Part shown: piece after piece, positions 25,709 through 35,700 of the stretch
Layout of the letters: the number at the start of each line of letters is the position of its first letter
Numbering within the stretch: the first letter of the stretch is position 1
Assembly (NCBI GenBank): GCA_002419385.1
Contig: DIFZ01000056.1
Coordinates: 1 to 64,000 of the forward strand
Source: Geobacter sp. UBA5735
GTDB taxonomy: Bacteria; Desulfobacterota; Desulfuromonadia; Geobacterales; Geobacteraceae
DNA: 64,000 nt
Direction: 5' to 3'
Translations under genes and position numbers: made by a program
The notes under the pieces: model-generated
Database searches by the model: none
Seen by the model: only the letters and a program-made list of their open reading frames with translations
Told to the model about the DNA's origin: nothing

Positions 25709-26527
25709 ATGGCAAACCAGATTTCTTTGACTTCAGGCATGAGGAACAACCTTCTTTCCCTGCAGAAGACGTCCAACATGATCAACACGACCCAGAACCG
25801 TCTTTCAACCGGCAAGAAGGTGAATTCGCCCCTCGACAACCCGACCAACTATTTCGCCGCCCAGTCCCACATGCAGCGCGCAGACGACCTCTCCGCCCGC
25901 AAGGACGGCATGGCCGAAGCGATCCAGATGGTCAAGGCAGCAGACGCAGGCATCACGGCAATTTCTTCGCTGATCGAATCCGCAAAAGGTGTTGCACAGG
26001 CAGCGCTTGCCACTTCGAACGTTTCTGACCGCGAAACCTATGCTACAACGTTTAACACCTTGCGGACCCAGATCGATAAGATCGCACAGGATTCCGGCTA
26101 TCGCGGCACCAACTTGCTGAACGACGCATCACAAGTGGTTCAGTTCGGGCAAAGCACAGGAGATTCCACCCTGTCGATTGATGGCTTCAATGCGAGCACG
26201 CAGACAACCGGCCTCAACATTACGAGCGCATCGTGGACTGCTGATAATACCTCGATCACGGGTTCTTCAACACAGCTTGAAAGCGCCATGAATACCCTGA
26301 GGAGCGAGTCTTCCAAGCTGTCCGCGAATCTGAGCGTTGTCACCACCCGCCAGGAGTTCACCAGCTCAATGATCAACGAACTGAAAACCGGTGCAGACAA
26401 CCTGACGCTGGCGGATATGAACGAAGAAGGCGCCAACATGCTGATGCTGCAGACCCAGCAGAACCTGGGGGTAACCTCTCTGAGCATGGCTTCCCAGGCG
26501 GCTCAGGCGGTCATGAGACTCTTCTAG
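25709..26527 (+). CDS. fliC: Flagellin FliC
   Basis: 272 residues, a short flagellin consisting almost entirely of the D0/D1 core. The N-terminus (MANQISLTSGMRNNLLSLQKTSNMINTTQNRLSTGKKVNSPLDNP) and C-terminus (NMLMLQTQQNLGVTSLSMASQAAQAVMRLF) are typical and helical. The central part (about 130-195) is small and rich in Ser/Thr (STGDSTLSIDGFNASTQTT, SWTADNTSITGSSTQ), the kind of residues that carry O-linked glycans in other flagellins. Ribosome binding site AAAGGAG. Followed by a perfect 12-bp hairpin and then a co-directional flagellar gene set. Confidence 0.96.
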   Translation: MANQISLTSGMRNNLLSLQKTSNMINTTQNRLSTGKKVNSPLDNPTNYFAAQSHMQRADDLSARKDGMAEAIQMVKAADAGITAISSLIESAKGVAQAALATSNVSDRETYATTFNTLRTQIDKIAQDSGYRGTNLLNDASQVVQFGQSTGDSTLSIDGFNASTQTTGLNITSASWTADNTSITGSSTQLESAMNTLRSESSKLSANLSVVTTRQEFTSSMINELKTGADNLTLADMNEEGANMLMLQTQQNLGVTSLSMASQAAQAVMRLF

Positions 26528-26558
26528 AGACTCCTGAAATCCTGAGAAAAGAAGCAGC

Positions 26559-26586
26559 GGGGGAGGAGAGGGTACTCTCCTCCCCC
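26559..26586 (+). terminator. Perfect 12-bp hairpin after fliC (terminator/attenuator or mRNA-stabilising)
   Basis: GGGGGAGGAGAG (26559-26570) pairs perfectly with CTCTCCTCCCCC (26575-26586) around loop GGTA, 31 bases after the fliC stop. Only a short TTTG follows, so termination may be partial. This would leave abundant flagellin mRNA and less of the downstream genes. Confidence 0.65.
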
Positions 26587-26607
26587 TTTGCGTAAAGGGA
26601 GGAAGAA

Positions 26608-27201
26608 ATGGCGATCGAGCCTGTTGGCGGAGTGGAAAAGCTTGTTACTGCCCAAGACCAGGTACGCAGAACCTATCAGTCGGCTACCCAGCACCAGCAA
26701 CCGGAGGCGGCTCGACAGCAGGACGACGGTCCGGTTTCGGTTTCGTTCCGGAAAGCTTCGGCTACCATGGGCAGGCTGGAATGCTTTCATGAAGACAAAA
26801 ACCTGATTGCACAGAGTATCAGGGAAACAGATGGCGCGTTGCAGGGCATCTCGGACGGGATTGATGGAATGGCGATAAAGCTGGACACGATCAGGAAGAA
26901 CTACCCGCCGTTCTCCCAGGACAGCCAGGAGCGGAAAGATCTGCTCATGAGTTATGTGTCCCTGCGGAAGGAGATCATCAAGATGATGGTTCCTCCTCCT
27001 CCGCCGCCCATCTATGAAAAAAACACTTCCTTGTGGGAAAAGCTCGGGTACAATAGGAACGGCAGCATTGCTTCATCTGTTCCGGATATCGCTGCAACTG
27101 CATCGGATGCTGAGGTCGGCAGGGCCTGCCAATCCCTCAACAGCTTGCGTGATGCTGTCGGTACGGGAAGAGACGAACTCGCCAGATTCGTGTCTGAATA
27201 A
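26608..27201 (+). CDS. Uncharacterised flagellin-locus protein (197 residues)
   Basis: No named family was recognised. The start ATG 26608 has a strong GGGAGGAAGAA site. Residues 1-60 are Gln/Arg-rich and look disordered. The middle (about 65-135) is predicted helical with FHEDKNLIAQSIRETDGALQGI, then KNYPPFSQDSQERKDLLMSY, ending in a six-proline run (MVPPPPPPIYEK). The C-terminus is helical. No signal peptide or membrane helix. It occupies the place where flaG or fliD often follows flagellin, but it lacks FlaG's short length and C-terminal motif. Likely a filament-related or export-related factor; this is inference from context only. Confidence 0.8.
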   Translation: MAIEPVGGVEKLVTAQDQVRRTYQSATQHQQPEAARQQDDGPVSVSFRKASATMGRLECFHEDKNLIAQSIRETDGALQGISDGIDGMAIKLDTIRKNYPPFSQDSQERKDLLMSYVSLRKEIIKMMVPPPPPPIYEKNTSLWEKLGYNRNGSIASSVPDIAATASDAEVGRACQSLNSLRDAVGTGRDELARFVSE

Positions 27202-27216
27202 CGGAAAGGAGCCCGG

Positions 27217-27615
27217 ATGTCGCTCAAGCTTCGCCTGAAACCTGACGAAAAGATAATCATAGGAGGCGCCGTTCTGCAGAACGGTCCCAAGGCAAGCGAA
27301 TTCATCGTTGAAAATACGGTCCCCATTCTCCGCCAGAAAGACATACTGGCTGAAAGGGATGCTGTTTCGCCTGCCAGACGTGTCTACTTTGTCATACAGC
27401 TCCTGTATATCGACAGGGAAAACCAGGTCGACTATCATACCCGTTATTGGGATCTGGTGAAGGATATTTTAGCGGCGGCGCCGAGCACGAAACCATATGT
27501 CGATAGAATCAGCGAACAGATTGTGTCCGGCGACTTCTATCAGGCGCTGAAATTCACGAGGAAACTGATCACTTACGAAGAGGAGTTACTTTCCCATGTC
27601 AAGAAATCCCTTTGA
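27217..27615 (+). CDS. flbT: Flagellin post-transcriptional regulator FlbT
   Basis: 132 residues. It begins with the FlbT signature MSLKLRLKPDEKIIIGGAVL and continues with NTVPILRQKDILAERDAVSPARRVYFVIQLLYID and a helical C-terminal half. In Caulobacter FlbT binds the flagellin mRNA leader and represses translation; in some other Alphaproteobacteria it activates. Ribosome binding site AAAGGAG six bases before ATG. It overlaps flaF by 20 bases, the usual paired arrangement. Presence in the flagellin operon suggests it acts on the long fliC leader. Confidence 0.93.
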   Translation: MSLKLRLKPDEKIIIGGAVLQNGPKASEFIVENTVPILRQKDILAERDAVSPARRVYFVIQLLYIDRENQVDYHTRYWDLVKDILAAAPSTKPYVDRISEQIVSGDFYQALKFTRKLITYEEELLSHVKKSL

Positions 27616-28003
27616 TGTCTATACAAGCGTCCATAAGGAAGGAATGTCGCAGCGTGATCTCGAGGCTTCCATACTGACCCGCGCAGGTCTCATGCTGAAG
27701 AACTGCCAGGACAACTGGCAATCGCCCGACAGGAACCAGAAGCTGGAAGAAGCGATACGATTCAACCAGAAAGTGTGGAGCTTTTTCCAGAGCGAACTGA
27801 GCATGCCGGACAATCCTCTGCCGAAAAACATCCGGGAGGATATTCTCAACCTGAGTCTGTTTCTTGACAAGCGCCTGTTCGAGGTGATGGCTTATCCGGA
27901 TCCTGCCAAACTGACGATCGCGATCAATATCAACCTCAATCTCGCTGCGGGGCTGATGAAGAAGCATGAGGAGCCTCCGCAGGCAATGGTTCAGGCAGTT
28001 TGA
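27596..28003 (+). CDS. flaF: Flagellin regulator FlaF
   Basis: 135 residues, all-helical, matching the FlaF family: LEASILTRAGLMLKNCQDNW, KLEEAIRFNQKVWSFFQSEL and ILNLSLFLDKRLFEVMAYPDPAKLTIAININLNLAAGL. In Alphaproteobacteria FlaF works with FlbT and binds flagellin to promote its synthesis and export. The ATG lies inside flbT with AGAGGAG upstream, giving translational coupling. It is the last gene before the bidirectional terminator at 28047. Confidence 0.92.
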   Translation: MSRNPFDVYTSVHKEGMSQRDLEASILTRAGLMLKNCQDNWQSPDRNQKLEEAIRFNQKVWSFFQSELSMPDNPLPKNIREDILNLSLFLDKRLFEVMAYPDPAKLTIAININLNLAAGLMKKHEEPPQAMVQAV

Positions 28004-28046
28004 TGCGAATTTGACGGACCTTCCACTGTTCGACTCATTCCATGAG

Positions 28047-28080
28047 AATGGAAAAACCCTCGCAAGAGGGTTTTTCCATT
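28047..28080. terminator. Bidirectional rho-independent terminator between flaF and the glycosyltransferase operon
   Basis: AATGGAAAAACCCTC and GAGGGTTTTTCCATT form a perfect 15-bp stem (28047-28061 with 28066-28080) with a GCAA tetraloop. U-rich tracts arise on both strands, so it can end the flaF transcript and the convergent minus-strand transcript. Confidence 0.85.
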
Positions 28081-28180
28081 TGCAGTCATAGGGAGAAAAA
28101 GCATTCGGTCGCGGATCAAATCTGATGAACGCAGATCAAAAGAGAATCCTTAGCAGCCTGTTGATTGGAAAGCATATATT

Positions 28181-31100
28181 TCAGGATGCTTGCTGCAAGG
28201 TGACTGTCTCGTCGTTGCAATAGCCGCATTCGATAACCGCGTCGAGAAGCCTGGCCGCGTACTCCGCCTTGCCGGCCATTTGAAGTTTCTTTGCTGATTC
28301 GTTGACAAATTCCGTGAACACTATGCCGTGTTTTGAGAGCTTTCTCAGGAGGTCGAGGCCTGCGGCCTTTTCTCCCCCACATAATCGAACTACGGCAAGC
28401 ATTGCGACGGCATTCGGATAGTCGGGTTTGTCGGAAAGCGTCTTTTCCAAAAATTTGTTGGCTTCCGGCAGGTTTCCCAGGCATAGTTCGGCCATCGTGA
28501 AGTTGTTCACGGCTTCGTAATAGCCCCCTTTCAGCTTCATGGCCCTGGCCGAGGCGTCGCGAGACTCCCTGAATTTCCCCATCTGCAGATAGACGAATCC
28601 CATGTTGAAAAATGCCAGAGCCAATGTCGGATTGCCGGAAATCACCTTTTTCCATAATTCGATCGCTTCTTCATAGCGCCCGATGCCGCCAGCCTGTATT
28701 GCCAATTCACTCAGCGCCTTGATATCATCATTTCCAGTCTCTAAGAGCTTCTTCTTGCCGAGTTGGTAGTACTGCTCTCCTTTTCGTTTCTGCCTTTCTT
28801 CATCAAGGTATCCATAGTGGTGCACCGGAACTGATGTTTCCCGTACCGCAATCCGTTCTTTCGACAAGGAAGCGTCAACCATTTCGTGAATTGCATTGTG
28901 GAAGCGAATCCCATGCATGTTGGGGAACATTCTTACTTTGGTGCTGGGTGTCCAACCTGCTCCGGCCTCCTGGTGAGGGTAAAGGCTGTCATTCTGATGC
29001 CATTTTTCCACGTTGATTTTCGACAGGTAGTTCCTGGTGACCATATCGAAAGCGACGCGTTTTCCGGCAGAATCCGCGAGCATCCGGCGGAAGCGGTCAT
29101 AGTCCAGGGGAGAGAGCACTTCATCGGCATCCATGACCAGAATCCAGTTTCCGGTCGCTTCTTTCAACCCTGCATTCCGGGCAGCGGAGAAGTCAGCGCA
29201 CCACGAATGGTCGAATACCCGGGCGCCGAAGAGTTCTGAAACGTCGCGGCTCCTGTCTGACGATCCTGTGTCAACAATGATTATTTCATCGACAACAGGT
29301 TTAAGGCTGTTCAGGCAGCGGGGAAGGTTGCGCTCTTCGTCCTTCACGATCATGCAGAGGGATACTCCGGTTCCTGCCGATTTCTTTTCCGGGGCAACAG
29401 TCTTGGGGCCGATCCGCCGTCTCAGATCCAGACCTGCCGCCAGCATGCCGTCTTCGAGGCCGAACACGGAACAGGCACGTTCGATTTCTTCCACGGCTTG
29501 CGAATAGTCCCCCTGGCGGATCAGGAGGTCGATGAGCAGGAAGGCGATCGTACGGAGCTGGGGATAAAATCTGCGTGCCTCCCGGAAAGTGCTCTCGCCT
29601 CTGAGGAAGTCACCTGAACCGGTAATGATCGAATGGTAGTGGTGTGCCGCTTCCGCGGAAAGAGGGGACAGGATGAACCCTCTTTCAAGCAGCTCGACTG
29701 ATTGGGAAGTGTTGCCTTCCTGGAGTGCGATCAGCCCCAGGCATGTAGAGGACTCTCCGTCTCCAGGATCTGCGTTGATGGCTTCTTCAAAGCAGGATAC
29801 AGCTTCATCTTTCAACCCTTTGTCAAATGCGATCCTTCCGAGGAGTGCACACGCCTGCGCATTGCAAGGCTCACTTTCCAGCACCGATTTCCCTATCGCT
29901 TCAGCGTCTTCAAGCCTGCCCAGCCCGGCGAGCGCACGACCGCGCAGCACGATTCCTCGGGGTTCGTCGCAGGGTCCGGGAAGCTCCAGCAGAGTGTCGA
30001 GAGCATCTTTGTATCGTTCCTGGTCGATGAAATATTCGGCGATGGCATAGTAGAATCTTTTTTCTGTGGATGCTTTCCGTATACCTTCCTGGAGAAGAGT
30101 TTCTATCGCTTTGTCGGCTTCCCCCCGCTGATACTGGGCTTCAGCTTTTTCCAGGGTCTTGAGAACCACTATTTTCAGAGCTTCCTGCTCGTCCGTGACG
30201 GGGCGGCTCCACTTGTCGTTGAACAGTTTCATGTTGCCGGACATGGCATTGGCAAAATCGATGTTGTTGCCCTTGAATGTGGCGCTGCCCGCATGGTGAA
30301 TGAAAACATCTCCGGCAACGACATTGCGGAAACCCTCAAGCTCTGAACGAAGACAGAAGTCGTCATCCTCGAAGTTTCCTGAGCCGAAGCTCTGGTCGAG
30401 CAGGCCGATTCGTTCGACCAGCTCTCTTCTGAACAGCATGCAGAAACCGACTATCCTTCGCTGCGGTATCCGTCGATGACGGAAGCGGCTCCTGAAATCA
30501 CCGGCAAACGAATCGATTGCGGTTACATCGTCATACGGCGCTTCCGGCACTTTTTGCGTGCCGCTGATGTTGTTGGTCATGGGACCGACGATCCCGGTGT
30601 TCCGGTCATGCCGGAGACATTCGAGCATTCCGCCGAGCCATCCTTCGGTGACGATCACATCGTTGTTCAGCAGCATTATGAACTCGCCGTGGGCTGCTTC
30701 TATCCCCTGGTTGCATCCCTTGGCAAAGCCGAGATTCTGGTTGTTTTCAACAATGCGGATAGTGCTTGTCTTCCCAGTCTGTGATTTCAACCATGACACG
30801 GTGCCGTCCGTTGACCCGTTGTCGACGAAAATCAGTTCGTACTGCTCCGCAGTATGGCGCTGAATGCTTTCCAGACAGTCTTTCGTGAACCCGAGCTGGT
30901 TGCAGGTCAATATGACAATGGAAGTCAGCCCGCGTTGATATCTGGTGCTGTCTTGAATCTGGCACGTTGACGGTGAAACCGATGCCTTTGTCTGCTGCAC
31001 AGGACAGTCGGCAACCCAGCGCGCTTCTCCATCCTTGGCGATGATCATGTCCGGGGTTACTTTGCCAAGCCATTTTTCATGAAGCCTCTGGATGTTGTGG

Positions 31101-32722
31101 TCAACTTTCTTGAATCTTTCTCCGCCACTCTTGGATTCATGATGAATCAGCAGACTGGCAGGCTGGTAGGCCAGCCGCCAATTCTTGTTCCGCAACTTGA
31201 AACAGAGGTCAACGTCCTCGTAACCGTTCCAATATTCTTCGTCAAAGCCGCCAACGGCATCGAATGCTTTCTTGCGCACCAGCAGGCAGGCGGCTGTCAG
31301 TACCTGGTATTCGCGCGGCTGGTTTGCCTGCGGCATGTCGGCAGGCTGGCCGTAGAACACGTGACGTGCCACCAGGAGGTCGGGCAGTTGGTGATCCTCG
31401 ATGACGAGCACACCCGCGTGCTGTAGGGTGCCGTCGGGGAAAAGCAGCCTGCTGCCGACCGCGCCGATAGACGGGTCCTGATCCGCGGTCTCAAGGAGCG
31501 CTTCCAGCCAGCCCTCCTGCGCTTCGGTATCATTGTTCAGAAAGAGCAGATACTTGCCGGACGCCATCCGCGCCCCTTGATTGCATGCTTTGGCAAAGCC
31601 GACGTTCTCGCTGTTGCGAAGAATCTTTACGGTTGATGGGAGCGCGGAAAGCAACTCTGCAGTGCCGTCGGTCGAGTTGTTGTCGACAATGACAAGTTCG
31701 TAGCACCCCGGTTGCAAGGTGGCCTCCAGGGAGGCGAGGCATCTTTTTGTATACTCGACAGCATTATAAAGCGGAATGACAATGGAAACTGTGGTTGGAT
31801 CGTCAGTTGACGATGTCTCTGCAAGACGGAGATCTATCAACTCTTCCATAAAACCCCAGGCGTCGGCGTTGCACGGATCCAGCGCGATGACCTTCTGGTG
31901 GAAGAAGAGCGCATCCTGCAAATTTCCGAGCATTTTGCACATGGTCCCGATGGAAAGAAGGGTATCGATGTCGGTGGGGTTCTCGGCAAGGAGATCGGCG
32001 TACATTCTCATGGATTCTTCTTTACGATCGGCTGCCACGAAATAGAAGTCGGCCAGATTCTTTCTGAAAGTTGCGTTCTGAGGCGACAACTCTACCGCCT
32101 TTTCATAGTAGAAAAGGGATTTCTCCGCGTCTCCCTGTTGATGGTAGAGGACACCCAGGTCGTTGCAGAAAACGGCATTGCCCGGTTCCTCCTGCAGGGA
32201 ACGTTCGAGTTGGTGAATTCGTGACAATGCTTCATCCTGCACGGTACCGAAAGGGACTGCATCGTTGTTATCGGAATTGCCCGCTGCCGCTATCTCCCCT
32301 CTGTCAGAGGGGGCGGATCGGGTTGCAAGAACGTGGTCAAGTCTTGTTCCCAATCGTGCACAGATGATGCCGAGAGCTTCGCGTACCTCATCATCAGGTT
32401 CCTGGTGGAAAAGCTGCAGATAGATATCCAGCCCGGCCTGGTAATCCCCCCGTTCCACGCAGAGAAAATCGGCGAGGTTTTTCCTGAATGTGGTGTTGTC
32501 GGGGTTGAGAGCCACGGCATTCCGGTAATGGCGCAATGCTTCGTCAGGCATGCCGTTCCGGTGGCACAGGACGCCGAGGTCGTTGCAGCAGGTCGCGGAT
32601 TGCCGAACCTGCTGCTCCAGTTCCGCTACTGCTTCGCCGATTCGGCCTTCGCCTATCAATGATGTGATATGTTCGTAGGGATGGATGCCTTGTTCCCCAT
32701 GATTTTGTGCGCTCTGGTGCAT
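28181..32722 (-). CDS. Giant TPR/glycosyltransferase protein with three GT2 domains (1513 residues)
   Basis: Module order: TPR repeats (about 1-300), GT2-A (about 310-560, VSIVIPLYNAVEYTKRCLASL, LNND near 397, YEDVDLCFK), GT2-B (about 598-830, TSIVILTCNQLGFTKDCLESI, LNND near 687, FEDDDFCLR), TPR repeats (about 840-1110), GT2-C (about 1118-1310, VSLCMIVKDEERNLPRCLNSL, DADE near 1198) and TPR repeats (about 1310-1490). All three GT-A folds keep metal-binding acidic motifs, so all may be active. No signal peptide or membrane helix, so it is probably cytoplasmic. It starts 33 bases after the 2184-residue transferase on the same strand and has GAGG before its ATG. A role in flagellin or surface-polysaccharide glycosylation is inferred from location. 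Confidence 0.9.
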   Translation of the reverse strand: MHQSAQNHGEQGIHPYEHITSLIGEGRIGEAVAELEQQVRQSATCCNDLGVLCHRNGMPDEALRHYRNAVALNPDNTTFRKNLADFLCVERGDYQAGLDIYLQLFHQEPDDEVREALGIICARLGTRLDHVLATRSAPSDRGEIAAAGNSDNNDAVPFGTVQDEALSRIHQLERSLQEEPGNAVFCNDLGVLYHQQGDAEKSLFYYEKAVELSPQNATFRKNLADFYFVAADRKEESMRMYADLLAENPTDIDTLLSIGTMCKMLGNLQDALFFHQKVIALDPCNADAWGFMEELIDLRLAETSSTDDPTTVSIVIPLYNAVEYTKRCLASLEATLQPGCYELVIVDNNSTDGTAELLSALPSTVKILRNSENVGFAKACNQGARMASGKYLLFLNNDTEAQEGWLEALLETADQDPSIGAVGSRLLFPDGTLQHAGVLVIEDHQLPDLLVARHVFYGQPADMPQANQPREYQVLTAACLLVRKKAFDAVGGFDEEYWNGYEDVDLCFKLRNKNWRLAYQPASLLIHHESKSGGERFKKVDHNIQRLHEKWLGKVTPDMIIAKDGEARWVADCPVQQTKASVSPSTCQIQDSTRYQRGLTSIVILTCNQLGFTKDCLESIQRHTAEQYELIFVDNGSTDGTVSWLKSQTGKTSTIRIVENNQNLGFAKGCNQGIEAAHGEFIMLLNNDVIVTEGWLGGMLECLRHDRNTGIVGPMTNNISGTQKVPEAPYDDVTAIDSFAGDFRSRFRHRRIPQRRIVGFCMLFRRELVERIGLLDQSFGSGNFEDDDFCLRSELEGFRNVVAGDVFIHHAGSATFKGNNIDFANAMSGNMKLFNDKWSRPVTDEQEALKIVVLKTLEKAEAQYQRGEADKAIETLLQEGIRKASTEKRFYYAIAEYFIDQERYKDALDTLLELPGPCDEPRGIVLRGRALAGLGRLEDAEAIGKSVLESEPCNAQACALLGRIAFDKGLKDEAVSCFEEAINADPGDGESSTCLGLIALQEGNTSQSVELLERGFILSPLSAEAAHHYHSIITGSGDFLRGESTFREARRFYPQLRTIAFLLIDLLIRQGDYSQAVEEIERACSVFGLEDGMLAAGLDLRRRIGPKTVAPEKKSAGTGVSLCMIVKDEERNLPRCLNSLKPVVDEIIIVDTGSSDRSRDVSELFGARVFDHSWCADFSAARNAGLKEATGNWILVMDADEVLSPLDYDRFRRMLADSAGKRVAFDMVTRNYLSKINVEKWHQNDSLYPHQEAGAGWTPSTKVRMFPNMHGIRFHNAIHEMVDASLSKERIAVRETSVPVHHYGYLDEERQKRKGEQYYQLGKKKLLETGNDDIKALSELAIQAGGIGRYEEAIELWKKVISGNPTLALAFFNMGFVYLQMGKFRESRDASARAMKLKGGYYEAVNNFTMAELCLGNLPEANKFLEKTLSDKPDYPNAVAMLAVVRLCGGEKAAGLDLLRKLSKHGIVFTEFVNESAKKLQMAGKAEYAARLLDAVIECGYCNDETVTLQQAS

Positions 32723-32754
32723 GTGATTACCTCATTCGTCGAGTCTGGCCGGAT

Positions 32755-35700
32755 TCAGAGTGACGCTGCGATGCTGTTCCGAAGCTCGTTTATGAACAGC
32801 TTTACGTCATCATCGTAATTGCCTTGATCCAGCAGGGTCAATGTTTCAAGCGCCTTCCGTGGAGTGCCGCTGCGATGTTTGAGAAGAGCGCATGTCATGA
32901 TGTCTGAATAGTTCACGTAGCCCCGCCCGAGGCTCAATTGAATGGCTTCGTCGTACGTTTTCACTGCTTTGCCCGGGCTGCCGGAAACCAGTTCGAATTC
33001 GGCGTAACGCCGCAACCATCCGATGCGCTCTTTGTCCGAAAGGCGGATGGCATGCCCATAACTTCGACGGGCACGCAGGATGTCGCGCTTCTTTTCGGCG
33101 TTGCTGATGCGCGCGCTGGCGAAGTCCCGTTTAGCGCCGGCTCGTACGAGCGACAGGGTTTTTGTGTGCTCTTCCTCGACCTGGGGATCGAATTTTTTCT
33201 TGGCGACCCTGAGCTTGTTTCTCTCGTAACGGACGAGGTCAGACTGCGCCATGCTGGTAATCTGCCCCTTGCCTGATGTTTCCGGGAATTCGCGAAAGAA
33301 ATGCTCGGCCGTCACCCTGCTGACATGGTAGGGATAGGTGAGGGCAGCAATGCGTCGCCAGAGGTCCCAGTCGATGAGTACTTCAAGCTTCTCGTCCATG
33401 CCTCCCGTCCTTTCGAACAGGTCGCGGCGATGGACGACAGATAAGCCCTGGATGTAGTTTTGGCTCAACAGGTCATTGAAGGTGACCTGATGGAAATAGC
33501 GCAGTTTGCGATCCACTTCTTGGAAGTCATGGTCCGATGTTTCCCTGAGCCATACATCATAAGCATCTGAATAGGCCATCTCGATACCCGGGATCGTGAG
33601 AAGCGGGAGCAGTAAGCGCTCGAGATGATCGGGATACCAGATGTCGTCATCGTCAAGATAGGCGATGAATTCACCGCTTGATTCCCTGAATGCCCGATTG
33701 ATGGCATGTCCCTTGCCGTGATTCGAGTCAAGTTTTACATGTCGAATCCTGGTGTCAACGGAACGACGAACGATATCATCTACCTTCTCGCCTCCGTCGT
33801 TGACGAGTATCAGCTCCCAATTGGCATAGCCCTGGGCTTTGACAGATTCGATGGCTGCCGGCAGGAAACTTCTGCGGTTGTAAGTGCTCATCAGTACGGA
33901 AACCAGGGGCTGTTTGACGGACAGGAAAGATTGTACAGATGCTGTCTTCGCTTGAACCCGTTCGCGCGCTGCTGACAACGTGTCAAGGATTGCCTGAAGT
34001 TCGTTGACTCTCTTGTCGAAAGTGAATTCTTGGAGGACTTTCAGCCGGGTGTCCTCAGCCTGCGTCGTGCTGCCCGTTTTGTCTTGCAGAATCGTGTCCA
34101 CCAGGGCATGCAGCTCGTCGCGATTCGTGTAAGTGTTGACTGCCAGCACCTGCCCGAGGTCTTCGACACGATCGGATATCACCACGGCACCGCATGCAAC
34201 TGCATCGAACGTTCTGTTGTTGACAAATCCGTATTCCTTCATTTCGGGCTGGTGATCGTTCAGGACAAGGTGACTGCTGGCATATGCCATGGGCAGGTCC
34301 TGCCAGGGGATGAAATCCCCTTGCAGGACACCGGGAGGGAGCTTTCCTTCCCAACCCTTGCCCCACACGGCGAGGCGATGCTGAGTCGGAAGGACATCCG
34401 CGATGATCTGGCGCATTTCAAGCCGGTCGACACCGGTGTTGTTGCCGACGAAGACCAGGTCGAACTGCTTGCTTATTTCCGGGTATGGCCTGAAGTGTTC
34501 GGGGTCAGTAGCCTGCAGGAATGGATAGACGGGGACCCGAAGCTCTTTCATCAACCGGCGCGCATGGGGCAGGGAGGCTACCAGCACCGCGTCATAGCGT
34601 TCAAGCTCGTCTTTCGTATGGAGGCTGGGATGGTTGAGCATCCACATGACGTTGATGTTGTAGGGCTTGGGTTTGTATTCCGAGAGTCCTTTGAGGTGGA
34701 TGACCACGTCAATGTCGAGATCGTCGCTGCCCCATTCGTGCAGATAGTGGATCAAGCAGCGGTGCCCGGCACGTTCGAGCGCCTTGGACAGGCATTCCGC
34801 ATAATATATGTCTCCCCAGTGCGTGTGCGAGCGATCGGGCGTTCCTATCTTGATGGCGAAGGACATGCCGGCAGCTGATGTTCTGTCGGTTTGGTTCGCA
34901 TACTCCTGCCCGGCAGGTTGGAAATTGTTGCCAGTTCCGATGCTTTTGCGAGTCGCAACATTCTGCAAAGGCATGTCTTTTCCGGGGACGTTCAGACCAG
35001 CATAAAGGGAAGACAGCATGCGCTGAAGAGCCCCGGAAACTGCGGCAGGCGAAAAATTGCGTTCGATGAATGATTTGCCGTTCATTGCCAGTCGGCTCCA
35101 TAACCGCTCGTCCAGATAGAGTTGGACCAGGCAATCAGCGAAGCCTTTTGGGTCATCTGCAATGAGCAGGTGTTCACCATGTTTCAGCCCCATGCCTTCT
35201 GCGGCTATGGAAGTTGCTACAACCGCCATTCCATGGGAGAGCGCTTCGCCGACTTTGCCTTTCATGCCGGCCCCGAACCTCAGTGGGGCTATTGAAACCC
35301 GGCAATTGTTCAGCAATGCGGGAAGATCCTGCACATAACCGGTTATGATAATGCGTTCGGACGCAAATCGGGCGATGCGAGAAGGGGGCGCATTGCCGGC
35401 AATGATCAGACGGGCTTCGGGAATTTTGTGGGCAACTAGTGGCCAGATATGGCTGCAGAGATATTCGACGGCATCCACGTTCGGCTCATGGGAGAACCCC
35501 CCGACAAAGACCACGTCGCGACGGGTTTTGAACTCCGATGGTGCATCAGGCACTTCCGGATGAATGTTGGGAACAATGACCGTCCTTACCTGGGGTGCTT
35601 CCGTCAGGAGCGCCTGTCTGTCAACATCCGTCAGGACAACTACCAGATCGGCCCCGAGATACACGGTCAGTTCTTTTGCCTTGTTACGTTCCGTGTCGAA

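Noticed and set aside
34030..34878. Plus-strand frames of about 280 codons (34030-34878 and 36025-36879) inside the giant glycosyltransferase
   Set aside because: They are antisense to conserved GT domains and show no family of their own.
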